From positions 62,001-126,000 of the forward strand of contig NZ_QYCN01000003.1 in the NCBI RefSeq assembly GCF_003583925.1: DNA of 64,000 bases. The letters run 5' to 3'. The translations under genes were made by a program, and so were the position numbers. The stretch comes from Hymenobacter rubripertinctus (GTDB lineage Bacteria; Bacteroidota; Bacteroidia; Cytophagales; Hymenobacteraceae). The notes below the pieces were generated by a model. The model ran no database searches. It had not been told where the DNA came from and saw only the letters and a program-made list of their open reading frames with translations. Shown here piece after piece: positions 1 to 8,793 of this stretch; positions within the stretch are counted from its first letter, which is position 1, and each line of letters starts with the position of its first letter.

Positions 1-1
1 G

Positions 2-2242
2 AAAGACCTCACGGACAACGTAAACACAATGGCCTCCAACCTGACGAGTCAGGTGCGCGACATTGCTAACGTGGCCACGGCCGTAGCCAAAGGCGACCTG
101 AGTCAGAAAGTATCCGTTGACGTGAAAGGCGAGCTATTCCAGCTCAAGGAAAACCTCAACCAGATGGTGGACTCGCTCAACACCTTCGGCGACGAAGTAA
201 CCCGGGTGGCCCGCGAAGTGGGCACCGAAGGCCGCCTCGGCGGCCAGGCCGTGGTACCCAACGTGCGCGGTACCTGGAAGGACCTGACCGACAACGTGAA
301 CTTCATGGCCGCCTCGCTCACCAGCCAGGTGCGCGACATTGCCAACGTAACCTCCGCCGTAGCCCGCGGCGACCTGAGCCAGAAGGTGTCTGTGGACGTG
401 AAGGGCGAACTGCTCGACCTCAAGGACAATATCAACCAGATGGTGGACTCGCTCAACGTGTTTGCCGGCGAGGTAACCCGGGTGGCCCAGGAAGTGGGCA
501 CCGAAGGCCGCCTTGGCGGCCAGGCCAACGTGCCCAACGTGAGCGGGGTGTGGAAGGACCTGACGGATAATGTGAACACGATGGCCGCCAACCTCACCAC
601 CCAGGTGCGGGGGCTGGTGAAAGTGGTAACCGCCGTTTCGCAGGGCGACCTGACCCAGAAGCTCACCCTTGATGCCCAGGGCGAAGTGGCCGAGCTGGCC
701 GAAACCATCAACCGGATGGTGGACGACCTCAACCGCCTGGCCGTGGAAGTAAGCCGGGTAGCCAAGGTGGCCGGCGTCGATGGCAAGCTCACCGAGCGGG
801 CCACCGTAACCGACGTATCGGGCTCCTGGAAGGAATTGGTGGACACGCTCAACGCCCTCATCGAATCCATTGCCTCGCCGGTGCTCGAAGTGAGCCGGGT
901 AGTACGGGCCATTTCGGAAGGTGACCTGCAACAGCAGGTGGAAATTGAAACCACCGGCGACATCCGGGCCATGGCCGATGCGCTGAACATCGCCGTCGAC
1001 AACCTCAACGAGCTGCTGGGCGAAATCAACGAGTCGTCGCAGATTGTGGGTGAGTCGTCGGAGGAGATGGTGGTGAAAGGCCAGGAGATGAGCCGGGTAA
1101 CGGTGGACGTGGCCCTGGCCATGCAGCAAATGGCCGAAGGAGCCCAGAATCAGGCCCTCAAGACCGATCAGGCCTTCAAGCTGATTGAGGAAATCATGCA
1201 GGCCACCAAGGAAACCGCCGGCAAGGCCGATGTGGGCATCAAGGCGGCTATCCTGGGCGAACAGACCTCCCAGCTCGGCCTCAAAACGGTGGCCGAAGTA
1301 GTGAAGAACATGGAGGAAATCAGCAGCGCCGCCGCCCAGACCTCCAAAACCATCGAAGTACTGAGCACCCGTTCGGGCGAAATCAGCAAGTCGCTGGGCG
1401 TGATTACCGACATTGCTTCCCAGACCAACCTGCTGGCCCTGAACGCCGCCATTGAGGCCGCCCGGGCCGGGGAAGCTGGTCGGGGTTTCGCGGTAGTAGC
1501 CGAAGAAATCCGCAAACTGGCCGAGGGCTCCCGCAAATCGGCCAGCGAAATTGCTACGCTGGTAGAAGATGTGCGCAAGGACACTACCTCCGCCGCCACC
1601 GCCATCAGCACCATGGAAGGCCGGGTACTGAAAGGCAAGAACGCCACCTTCGAGGCCAGCTCGGCCTTCAAGAACATTGCCACCAGCTCGGGCGAAACCC
1701 TGCGCACCAGCCGCGACATTCTCACGGCCACCGAAATTCAGAAAACGAGTATCGGCGACGTGGTCAAATACGTGGAGGAAGTGGTGGCCATTGCCGAGCA
1801 GACGGCCTCCGGCACCCAGCAGGTAGCCAGCACAGCCAAGCAGCTCTCCACCAGCATGCAGGAGCTGACCACCAGCAGCCAGAACCTGACCAACATTGCC
1901 GACGACCTGCAGCTGGGCCTCTCGGCCTTCCAGCTCATGGAAGACCTCGAACCCGAGCCCGAACCCGAGCCCATCCGCCGCCGCCTGACGCGCCGCGCTA
2001 CGCCGGCCCCGGCAGCCAAGGCCGAGCCGGCCGAAGCCGCCAAACCAGCCGCGTCTACCGCTCGTCAGGCCGCCGGCAAAGCCCGCCGAACAGTTCGCCA
2101 GCCAGCAGCGGCGCCCGCCCCGGCAAGCAACCCGGAGAAGGCGGCCGTCAAGCGTTCGGGCCGCAAAACGCCCCCTGCGGCCAAAACGCCCGAGCCAAGT
2201 ACTACCGGTAAGAGCAAAGCCGCCAAAGGCAAAACCAAGTAA
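2..2242 (+). CDS. Methyl-accepting chemotaxis-type receptor with HAMP array (5' partial)
   Basis: Signal-transducing receptor cut by the left window edge; the frame is open from base 2. The visible part has four tandem HAMP-like units of about 92 residues (starting near nt 29, 305, 581 and 857). The first two are almost identical, sharing [13 protein letters not shown] and [11 protein letters not shown] coiled-coil signalling domain follows, with the conserved hairpin tip [15 protein letters not shown] near nt 1430-1475. No membrane segment is visible. The last ~100 residues are low-complexity: an EPEPEPEP stretch, then an Ala/Lys/Pro/Arg-rich basic tail resembling histone H1-like proteins. 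It is first in a run with cheW, a cheY-like gene, cheB, cheA and cheC, so it probably feeds that kinase. HAMP arrays of this period are known from Nik1-type kinases; here the output is an MCP domain. Confidence 0.93.
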   Translation, partial: KDLTDNVNTMASNLTSQVRDIANVATAVAKGDLSQKVSVDVKGELFQLKENLNQMVDSLNTFGDEVTRVAREVGTEGRLGGQAVVPNVRGTWKDLTDNVNFMAASLTSQVRDIANVTSAVARGDLSQKVSVDVKGELLDLKDNINQMVDSLNVFAGEVTRVAQEVGTEGRLGGQANVPNVSGVWKDLTDNVNTMAANLTTQVRGLVKVVTAVSQGDLTQKLTLDAQGEVAELAETINRMVDDLNRLAVEVSRVAKVAGVDGKLTERATVTDVSGSWKELVDTLNALIESIASPVLEVSRVVRAISEGDLQQQVEIETTGDIRAMADALNIAVDNLNELLGEINESSQIVGESSEEMVVKGQEMSRVTVDVALAMQQMAEGAQNQALKTDQAFKLIEEIMQATKETAGKADVGIKAAILGEQTSQLGLKTVAEVVKNMEEISSAAAQTSKTIEVLSTRSGEISKSLGVITDIASQTNLLALNAAIEAARAGEAGRGFAVVAEEIRKLAEGSRKSASEIATLVEDVRKDTTSAATAISTMEGRVLKGKNATFEASSAFKNIATSSGETLRTSRDILTATEIQKTSIGDVVKYVEEVVAIAEQTASGTQQVASTAKQLSTSMQELTTSSQNLTNIADDLQLGLSAFQLMEDLEPEPEPEPIRRRLTRRATPAPAAKAEPAEAAKPAASTARQAAGKARRTVRQPAAAPAPASNPEKAAVKRSGRKTPPAAKTPEPSTTGKSKAAKGKTK

Positions 2243-2300
2243 TCTTCCTTCGTTCCCGAATACGGACCGGCCTTCGGGCGGGCCGCCGTAGCGCACTCGT

Positions 2301-2837
2301 ATGACAGGCATGCCTGAATCTGAAAAAATAGCCAAACAGGACCCCATTATCCAGCTGATTGTTTTTCGGCTGGGGCAGGAGGAGTACGGCATCCGGATTG
2401 AGCAGGTGAAGGAGGTGACCATCACGCCCGATATTGCCCGGATGCCCAAAACACCTGCCTTCGTGAAGGGCATCGCCAATCTGCGCGGCGACATTATTGC
2501 CGTCATCGACCTGGAAGAACGCTTCAACCTGCGCGCGGCCGATCAGCCCATGCCAGCCGTGTCCTATACCATGGCCATTGAGGCCAAGGAATACACGATC
2601 GGCATTATGGTGCGGGAAGTGCCGCAGCCGCTCTCAATTGCTCAGTCGGTTATTGAGAAAGCCCCCGAATTCATTCAGGATGTGAACATTCACGACAAAT
2701 ACATTGAGGGCATCGCGAAAATCGGCCCCCGTATTATCGTGGTGCTCGACATGCTGAAACTGCTCACGCCGACCGAAATCATGCAGTTGCAGACAAAAGC
2801 AACATCTTCCGCTGCCGACAGCCGTACAAAGTCCTAA
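2301..2837 (+). CDS. cheW: CheW-like coupling protein
   Basis: Scaffold linking chemoreceptors to the CheA kinase. The 178-residue protein is a single CheW domain with the typical core GIANLRGDIIAVIDL near residues 57-71. A second ATG three codons downstream is an equally possible start. The last ~20 residues are a polar tail (Thr/Ser/Lys) not seen in minimal CheW. It lies 58 bp after the receptor and 51 bp before the response regulator on the same strand, so co-transcription is likely. CheA in this operon carries its own CheW-like domain for the same receptor contacts. Confidence 0.93.
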   Translation: MTGMPESEKIAKQDPIIQLIVFRLGQEEYGIRIEQVKEVTITPDIARMPKTPAFVKGIANLRGDIIAVIDLEERFNLRAADQPMPAVSYTMAIEAKEYTIGIMVREVPQPLSIAQSVIEKAPEFIQDVNIHDKYIEGIAKIGPRIIVVLDMLKLLTPTEIMQLQTKATSSAADSRTKS

Positions 2838-2888
2838 TCTGTTGGTACTGTCCAGCTACATCACTTCATTCTGCTTTTTGCACTCCTC

Positions 2889-3272
2889 ATGAAAAACCGC
2901 ATCCTCATCGTCGACGACTCTTTCTACATGCGTACGATGCTTAAGAATATGCTCACCGATGCCGGCTATGAAGTAGTTGGCGAAGCCGCCAACGGCCAGC
3001 AGGCCCTGGAAATGGCTACCGCTACCCGCCCTGACCTGATTACGCTGGACGTGATTCTGCCCGACAACACGGGCCTCGACGTGCTCAAAGGCATCCGCCA
3101 GGAACAGCCCGACGTGAAGGTGGTGATGTGCTCCGCCGTGGGCCAGGAAGTAATTGTGAGCGAGGCACTGGAAAGCGGCGCAACGGCCTATATCGTAAAG
3201 CCTTTCTCCGAGGAAAAGGTGCTCGAAATCGTTGGTTCGGCCCTGCAAGACGCCTCCTCCGACCAAGCGTAG
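2889..3272 (+). CDS. cheY: CheY-like single-domain response regulator
   Basis: A 127-residue stand-alone receiver domain. The full phosphorylation set is present: acidic pair D9/D10, phospho-acceptor D54 (in LITLDVILPD), switch S82 and K104 (AYIVKPF). No output domain is present, so it should act by protein-protein contact after phosphorylation by CheA. It sits between cheW and cheB. Because the CheB in this operon lacks a functional receiver, this protein is the only complete phospho-acceptor seen in the cluster and the obvious substrate of CheC. Its target, whether a motility motor, pili or something else, cannot be told from the window. Confidence 0.92.
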   Translation: MKNRILIVDDSFYMRTMLKNMLTDAGYEVVGEAANGQQALEMATATRPDLITLDVILPDNTGLDVLKGIRQEQPDVKVVMCSAVGQEVIVSEALESGATAYIVKPFSEEKVLEIVGSALQDASSDQA

Positions 3273-3326
3273 CCGTTCGCTCCCCGGACTCCGGCGGCCC
3301 GCTTCACCTCGCGTTTTATCCTACCC

Positions 3327-4397
3327 GTGCCTTCAATTTCTCCCGCTCTTACCTTTCTGCTCGGTAACCTGCCCGCTCCGGTGCGGGCCATCCTGAGCCG
3401 GCTCCCGCGCACCGATTCCTCCCTGGAATTGGTGGGCCCGGCCGCCGGCACAGCGGAACTGCCCGTGCTGGCCCGCCGCCTGCGTCCCGGGGTAGTAGTG
3501 GTGAGCGAGGATCAGCTGCTGGGGCTGGAGCAGTTGCACCGGCAGTATCCGGTGCCCGTGCTACTCTACAGCACCAGCCCGCCTCTGCCGGGCATGCTGC
3601 GCCAGGTGAAAAGCCTGGGCGTGTACGGCTACCTGCCGCCGGCCCCAACCGGCGGTCCGGAGTTGTGGGAATGGTGCCGGCAAGCCAAAGCCAAACTGGC
3701 GGCGGCCCGGCCCGAGCCCAGCATAAACGTGCCGGTTCGCAGCCTGACGGTACCACTGCCCCCGCGGGGCATCGTGGTTATCGGAGGCTCGACGGGGGGC
3801 GCGCCGGCGGTGGAGAGAATCCTGACGATGTTGCCGGCCAACTTCCCCTGGGCCGTGCTCGTGGCCGTGCATCTGCCCGTGCACTTCACCGGCTCGCTGG
3901 TCGACCGGTTGCGGCGGGCAACGACGTTGCCGGTGGCCGCGGCAAGCAGTGGTGCCCGCCTTGAGGCGGGCCGCGTGCTGGTGGCCCCGGGCGGCCACAA
4001 CCTGGTGGTGCGCCCGGTAGCGGAAGGACCCTGGCTGGGCTGGCAGACTGACTTCGCAAGTGGGGCCAGCCTCGACGTACCGTCAGTTGATATGCTGATG
4101 GAGTCGGTAGCCCGGCTGGCGGGCCGCCAGGTAGTGGGGGTGGTGCTGACGGGGCTGGGCCAGGATGGCACGGCCGGAGCCCGCGCCATCCGGCAGCTGG
4201 GGGGTACCGTTGTGGTGCAGAACGAGGCATCCTCGGTTGTCTTCAGTATGCCCAAATCAGTGATTCAGGCCGGCCATGCCAGTGCTGTACTACCCCTTGC
4301 CGATGTGGCCGAGTATTTGGTGCGCCATGTGCAACGGCCTGTCCCGTTGGTAGCCGCTACCGTTTTTTCCCGCTTTTCAAAGGCCCTGGCACAATGA
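3327..4397 (+). CDS. cheB: CheB-type protein-glutamate methylesterase with degenerate receiver
   Basis: Receptor methylesterase/deamidase. The C-terminal catalytic domain (residues ~145-345) has the triad S155 (GGSTGG), H182 (AVHLP) and D280 (GLGQDGTAGA). The N-terminal ~110 residues have the length of a receiver, but the positions expected for phospho-Asp and conserved Lys read VVVVSED and GYLPPAP, so phosphorylation looks impossible. The start is GTG, 54 bp after the cheY stop; no ATG lies nearby in frame. The stop overlaps the cheA start (ATGA), which implies translational coupling. No cheR partner is in view; it may lie upstream of the window. Confidence 0.9.
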   Translation: MPSISPALTFLLGNLPAPVRAILSRLPRTDSSLELVGPAAGTAELPVLARRLRPGVVVVSEDQLLGLEQLHRQYPVPVLLYSTSPPLPGMLRQVKSLGVYGYLPPAPTGGPELWEWCRQAKAKLAAARPEPSINVPVRSLTVPLPPRGIVVIGGSTGGAPAVERILTMLPANFPWAVLVAVHLPVHFTGSLVDRLRRATTLPVAAASSGARLEAGRVLVAPGGHNLVVRPVAEGPWLGWQTDFASGASLDVPSVDMLMESVARLAGRQVVGVVLTGLGQDGTAGARAIRQLGGTVVVQNEASSVVFSMPKSVIQAGHASAVLPLADVAEYLVRHVQRPVPLVAATVFSRFSKALAQ

Positions 4398-6028
4398 AAT
4401 CGCGGGAGCAGGAGTATCGGGAGATTTTTATGGCTGAGGCGTTGGAGTATTACAACGCCATGAGCCGCCATATCAGCGAGCTGGAGCGCGACCCGGCCGA
4501 TTCGGAAGCCCTGCGGGAGCTGTTCCGGCTCATGCACAACCTCAAATCGAACGCCCGGGCGATGGGCTACAACCCCATCGGGGAAGTGGCTCACCATATG
4601 GAAACCATTTTTGGCCTGATCCGGGATAAGGAGAAAACCTTTACCGGCAGCGTGGTGCCCGTGCTGTTTAGTGGCATCGATACCATTGGTGAGATGATCC
4701 GGGCCGTGGGCGAGAACGAGGAACTGCCCGCGGTCAACCGCCTCATGGACAACCTCGATCGGCTGGTGAAGGGCGAGGAACCCAACCTGGAGGACGAGGA
4801 GCAGGACGACGACGAAGACGTCAGCCGCAAGCTCGAACTCTCGGACCTGGTATACATCCAGGTGCGCAAGCTCGACCACCTGATGAACCTGGTAGGGGAG
4901 CTGATCATAGACCGGGACCGGATTCTGACCCTGAGCAAGGAAATCGGTAATCCGGCCCTGGCCACGGCCGCCGCTCACCTCGCGCGCATTGCCGATGAGC
5001 TCCAGTACAGCGTGATGGATGCCCGCCTGGTAGGGGTGGGCTCCTTGTTCAGCAAGTTTCCGCGCGTGGTGCGCGACGTGGCCACGACCGAGCAGAAGGA
5101 CGTAGAACTGACCATGACCGGGGAGGATATTCAGATTGACCGCAACATCCTCCAGATTATCACCGACGCCCTGCTCCACCTCGTGCGCAACGCCATCGGT
5201 CACGGCCTCGAAACGCCGGCCGAACGGGTGGCAGCCGGCAAGCCGGCCCAGGGCCACCTGACTTTATCGGCCCAGGCCGAGCGCGACGACGTGCTGGTGC
5301 AGGTGAAGGATGATGGCCGGGGCATCAATGTGGCCAGCGTGCGCCGCAAGGCCGTGGAGCGCGGCCTGGTGAGTGCGCAGGGCGCGGCCGGCCTCAACGA
5401 CGACGCGGTGCGGGCCTTCCTATTTGAGCCCGGCTTTTCGATGGCCAAGGAGGTGACTGAAATATCGGGCCGGGGCGTAGGCCTTGATGTGGTGAAGCTG
5501 GCCATCGACTCGCTCGGCGGGCAGCTGCGCGTGGCCTCAGTGCTGGGGGAAGGAACCACCTTTACGCTGGTGCTGCCTACTTCCATCGCCGTGAAGGGTG
5601 CCCTGCTCTTCGAGCTGGAAAACCGCAACTACGCCATTCCCCTCATGCACACCGACTCGGTGGTGTCGTTGCTGCCCGAGAGCTTCAACGTGGTGGGCGG
5701 CCTGCTGATGACCCGGATTCAGGACGAGAATGTGCCCGTCGTGTCCTTGCGCCGCCTGCTGCACAACGGCGACGGTCCGCTGTCTCCCGCCCAGAAAACC
5801 GACCTGACGGGTCGGCAGGATATCATCATCGTGAACTACAACAACCGGCGGCTCGGCCTGATCGTCGACCGCTTTTTGCGCCAGCAGGATATCGTGGTGA
5901 AACCCATGAGTAAACCGCTGGATACCATTGATTTGTTTGGTGGCGTGACGCTGCTGGGCAGCGGGCAGGTATGCCTGGTGCTCGACGTGCCCGCGCTGAC
6001 CCGGCTGTTTTTAGCCAAACGGCCCTAA
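4394..6028 (+). CDS. cheA: Chemotaxis histidine kinase CheA
   Basis: Sensor kinase of 544 residues. Order: HPt domain with phospho-acceptor H48 (LMHNLKSNA); acidic linker around 132-143; dimerisation helices ~145-215; HATPase domain with N266 in the N-box, G1 box DDGRGI and G2 box GRGVGLDVV; C-terminal CheW-like domain from ~395. The CheY/CheB-docking P2 domain is missing, as in many short CheAs. In the N-box the usual Asp is replaced by Gly (NAIGHG, G269). The start overlaps the cheB stop by four bases. It is expected to phosphorylate the upstream receiver; CheB here cannot accept phosphate on its receiver. Confidence 0.94.
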   Translation: MKSREQEYREIFMAEALEYYNAMSRHISELERDPADSEALRELFRLMHNLKSNARAMGYNPIGEVAHHMETIFGLIRDKEKTFTGSVVPVLFSGIDTIGEMIRAVGENEELPAVNRLMDNLDRLVKGEEPNLEDEEQDDDEDVSRKLELSDLVYIQVRKLDHLMNLVGELIIDRDRILTLSKEIGNPALATAAAHLARIADELQYSVMDARLVGVGSLFSKFPRVVRDVATTEQKDVELTMTGEDIQIDRNILQIITDALLHLVRNAIGHGLETPAERVAAGKPAQGHLTLSAQAERDDVLVQVKDDGRGINVASVRRKAVERGLVSAQGAAGLNDDAVRAFLFEPGFSMAKEVTEISGRGVGLDVVKLAIDSLGGQLRVASVLGEGTTFTLVLPTSIAVKGALLFELENRNYAIPLMHTDSVVSLLPESFNVVGGLLMTRIQDENVPVVSLRRLLHNGDGPLSPAQKTDLTGRQDIIIVNYNNRRLGLIVDRFLRQQDIVVKPMSKPLDTIDLFGGVTLLGSGQVCLVLDVPALTRLFLAKRP

Positions 6029-6086
6029 CTTTCGTATCGCTGACCCTGGCTGCGGCTTTAGTCGTTTGCCCTTTCAACTGACTCGT

Positions 6087-6725
6087 ATGGATTTGCACAT
6101 GACGGAACTGGAGCGGGATATCATCCGCGAAATCCTGAATATCGGGCTGGCTCGCGCCGCCGATTCATTCGCGGTTATCGCCCAGGAGAAGGTGCTGCTG
6201 GAGGTGCCTAATCTGGATATTGTATCGGGGCAAAACGTGCTGGAAAAAGTGCGCGACCTGCAAACCGGACACGTGGTCATTCAGTCCGATATCCGGGGCG
6301 ATTTTAACGGAACCACCCTGTTGTTCTTCTCCGGCCAGCACGTGCAGCGCCTCTCGCGGGTGTGCCTGCGCATGAGCACCTCCGATTCCATCGACATTGA
6401 TGAAATGCAGGAGTCGCTGCTGCTGGAAATCAGCAACATCATCACCGGCGCTCTGGTCACGCAGTTGGCCAACATCCTGAAGGCCCAGATTTACGGGGCC
6501 CCGCCCGTGCACCCGAGCGGCGACATGGCCGCCGCCCTCAAAAGCCTGCTCCTGGACCATCCGATGGTGCAGCCGCTCATCTTTTCGGTTATCACCCAGT
6601 TCTCCGACAAAGAGAACTCGGTGGAGCTACCGCTGATGATTTTCTTCGACCGCGAAACGTTTGAAAAGATTATTGACATCATCCGGACCTACGATTTTAT
6701 GGGCGGCCAGCAACTCGGTTCGTAA
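6087..6725 (+). CDS. cheC: CheC-family CheY-P phosphatase
   Basis: CheC/CheX-family protein that would dephosphorylate the receiver protein. Two copies of the family's E-x2-N active-site motif are visible: EILN in DIIREILNIG near the N-terminus and EISN in LLEISNIITGAL mid-protein, so both half-sites look intact, as in CheC and FliY. ATG at 6087 (MDLHMTELER) is preferred over an in-frame TTG 21 bp upstream; ATG at 6099 is also possible. It is the last gene of the chemosensory run, 58 bp after cheA. No CheD is visible next to it. Confidence 0.85.
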   Translation: MDLHMTELERDIIREILNIGLARAADSFAVIAQEKVLLEVPNLDIVSGQNVLEKVRDLQTGHVVIQSDIRGDFNGTTLLFFSGQHVQRLSRVCLRMSTSDSIDIDEMQESLLLEISNIITGALVTQLANILKAQIYGAPPVHPSGDMAAALKSLLLDHPMVQPLIFSVITQFSDKENSVELPLMIFFDRETFEKIIDIIRTYDFMGGQQLGS

Positions 6726-6866
6726 GTTTGCGGCGCCTCCCTGTCGCGGGACCACTCCCGGCAGCGGCCCCCACGCCGGTAACGCTTCCTGCCCTGTCTG
6801 GGAAGGGCGTTGCGCCGGGCGCGGGGGCCGCGCCGTTTCTTCTTCACCCCTCATTTGCTCTGCTGT

Positions 6867-7958
6867 ATGGCCGATTCCGCTGCCGCCTTCGAAAAAAAAC
6901 TCGCCGAATTTGATCCGAATGCCCTCGGCGACGCCGCCGGGGGCGTGTTCGGGCTGCCCTTCACGCCCGCCGAAGCGCAGGTAGTGGTGGTGCCCGTGCC
7001 CTGGGAAGTAACCGTGTCCTACCGGGCTGGTACCGCCGAAGGCCCCGAAGCCATGCGTACCGCTTCGTTGCAGGTAGATCTTTTCGACCCCGACCTGCCC
7101 AACGCCTGGCGTATGGGCCTGGCCATGGAAGAGTCCGACGAAACCATTGCGGCCGAAAGTCAGGCGCTGCGCCCCCGGGCCGAGGGCTACATCGGCTGGC
7201 TGGAAGAAGGTGAGCCGGAAGCCGGCCAAGCCGAGCATGCCGCCGTGCCCGCCCACATCAATGAGCGCGGCCAGGCCCTGCTGGAATGGCTCAAAAAGAA
7301 AACCGGGGCCCTGCTCGATGCCGGCAAGGGCGTGATGGTGCTCGGTGGCGACCACAGCACCCCGCTGGGCTACCTGCACGCGCTGGCCGAGCGTCACGAG
7401 GAGTTCGGCATTCTCCAGATTGACGCCCACTGCGACCTGCGCCCGGCTTACGAAGGCTTCGAGTTCTCCCACGCCTCCATCATGTACAACGCCCTCAAGC
7501 TGCCCCAGGTGAAGAAGCTGGTGCAGGTGGGCATCCGCGACTACTGCCAGCAGGAAGCCGATTACATTGACCAGAGCAACGGCCGGGTAGCCCTGTTCGC
7601 CGACCGGTTCCTGCAGGCCGAAATGCTGGGGGGCAAGTCGTGGAAGAAGGAGTGCAAGAAAATCATTGCCCAGCTGCCCGCCAAGGTGTACATCAGCTTC
7701 GATATCGACGGTCTCGACCCCAAGCTGTGCCCCGGCACCGGCACGCCCGTGCCCGGCGGCCTGGAGTTCGAGCAGGCCCTCTACCTGTTGCGGATGGTAG
7801 TGCGCTCGGGCCGCACCATCATCGGCTGTGACCTGAACGAAGTAGCTCCCGGCGACACCGAGTGGAACGCCATTGTGGGCGCCCGCCTGCTCTACCACAT
7901 GGCCAACTGGATGGGCGTTTCCCAGGGTTTGCTTCAAGCCAGGGCCACGGAGAAATAA
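6867..7958 (+). CDS. Agmatinase/arginase-family ureohydrolase
   Basis: Mn-dependent ureohydrolase, 363 residues. The metal-binding motifs are intact and in order: GGDHS, DAHCDLR and SFDIDGLDP. The substrate could be agmatine, arginine, formiminoglutamate or another guanidino compound; sequence reading does not decide. The ATG at 6867 is chosen over an in-frame start 57 bp upstream, because the added residues are Arg/Pro-rich and unlike the family. The N-terminal ~45 residues are longer than in minimal agmatinases. It is separated from cheC by 141 bp and appears to be its own unit, followed by a palindromic repeat. Confidence 0.9.
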   Translation: MADSAAAFEKKLAEFDPNALGDAAGGVFGLPFTPAEAQVVVVPVPWEVTVSYRAGTAEGPEAMRTASLQVDLFDPDLPNAWRMGLAMEESDETIAAESQALRPRAEGYIGWLEEGEPEAGQAEHAAVPAHINERGQALLEWLKKKTGALLDAGKGVMVLGGDHSTPLGYLHALAERHEEFGILQIDAHCDLRPAYEGFEFSHASIMYNALKLPQVKKLVQVGIRDYCQQEADYIDQSNGRVALFADRFLQAEMLGGKSWKKECKKIIAQLPAKVYISFDIDGLDPKLCPGTGTPVPGGLEFEQALYLLRMVVRSGRTIIGCDLNEVAPGDTEWNAIVGARLLYHMANWMGVSQGLLQARATEK

Positions 7959-7982
7959 GTTGTCAGTTGTCGGCCCGCAGCA

Positions 7983-8080
7983 CGTCATCCTGGCGCAGGA
8001 AGGATCCTGTCACGTGGAAACGGGCCGTTACCACGATCGTCATTCCTGAATAGAAGGATCCTTTCTTGGTCAGGATGACG
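7983..8080. repeat. Palindromic intergenic repeat, GTCAT family
   Basis: Imperfect inverted repeat of ~98 bp with outer arms CGTCATCCTG and CAGGATGACG and an inner pair around GGATCCT. It shares the GTCAT tips with elements at 30475, 32506, 34465 and, as a half copy, 35714. It looks like a REP-type dispersed palindrome. Confidence 0.7.
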
Positions 8081-8192
8081 GGCTTTTATTGGTGACAGGC
8101 AACTGCCAACTGGCAACTGAAAATGGCTGAACGCGTACTGTATTCAACTCCCTGAATTCTGTACATCTCTCACCAAAACCCTCTCCTGCCTT

Positions 8193-8528
8193 ATGGGCTT
8201 TATCCTCAAATTCATCCTTTCGGCCGTCATCACGTACCTGCTGGCCAATTTCCTGCCCGGTGCCCAGATTGGCGGTTTCGGCGACGCCATCATTCTGGTT
8301 ATCGTGATGGCCATTCTGAACGCGGTAGTAAAACCCATCCTGCAAATCATTGGCCTGCCCATTACCATTCTCACATTGGGCCTGTTCCTGTTCGTAATCA
8401 ACGCCCTGATTGTGATGCTGGCCAGCTACCTGCTTTCCGGTTTCGAGGTGGATGGTTTCGTCTCAGCCCTGATTTTCAGCGTGGTGCTCTCGCTGGTAAC
8501 TGCCGTAGTGGATATGGTTGTCGACTAA
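8193..8528 (+). CDS. Phage-holin-like (PF04020) four-helix membrane protein
   Basis: Small integral membrane protein of 111 residues, almost entirely hydrophobic with about four transmembrane helices (near 3-22, 29-50, 54-77 and 85-108). Residues such as NAVVKPILQIIGLPITILTLGLF match the conserved core of the PF04020 4TM family (YvlD-like). The family name does not imply a phage: no phage gene is nearby. Its role is unknown, with envelope stress suggested for relatives. A strong terminator follows 22 bp after the stop. Confidence 0.8.
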   Translation: MGFILKFILSAVITYLLANFLPGAQIGGFGDAIILVIVMAILNAVVKPILQIIGLPITILTLGLFLFVINALIVMLASYLLSGFEVDGFVSALIFSVVLSLVTAVVDMVVD

Positions 8529-8550
8529 TCAACCCCTGGTTCTTCGTAGT

Positions 8551-8588
8551 AAAAACGCCCCGTTGGCTTGTGCCAGCGGGGCGTTTTT
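8551..8588. terminator. Bidirectional intrinsic terminator
   Basis: A 12-nt stem AAAAACGCCCCG pairs with CGGGGCGTTTTT. Runs of A and T on the two sides let it serve both the 4TM protein gene (plus) and the converging DUF4349 gene (minus). Confidence 0.88.
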
Positions 8589-8793
8589 GGTAACCGGGAG
8601 CTTGGCTGTTACGGACTAACGGCCGCGCTGCGGGAGCGCCCGTGCCAGCAGGTCCAGCCAGCCCCAGCACTACGGGCCGCAGGAATGCCTGGGGAAAGGA
8701 TAGAAAAGCCGCGCAGCTTGTGCCGGTTCGCACGCCGCCCGGGCAAGTATAACCCGCCCCGGCCGCCCATATCTGGCTTATCGACCGGTGAGC

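Noticed and set aside
134..2527. 797-codon open frame on the minus strand opposite the receptor gene
   Set aside because: Gly/His-rich translation with no family features; it arises from GC-rich codon bias of the receptor and cheW genes. Same for the long minus frames opposite cheB and cheA.
8193..8528. Phage holin indicating a prophage
   Set aside because: The PF04020 4TM family is widespread in chromosomes; no phage genes, integrase or att-like repeats nearby.
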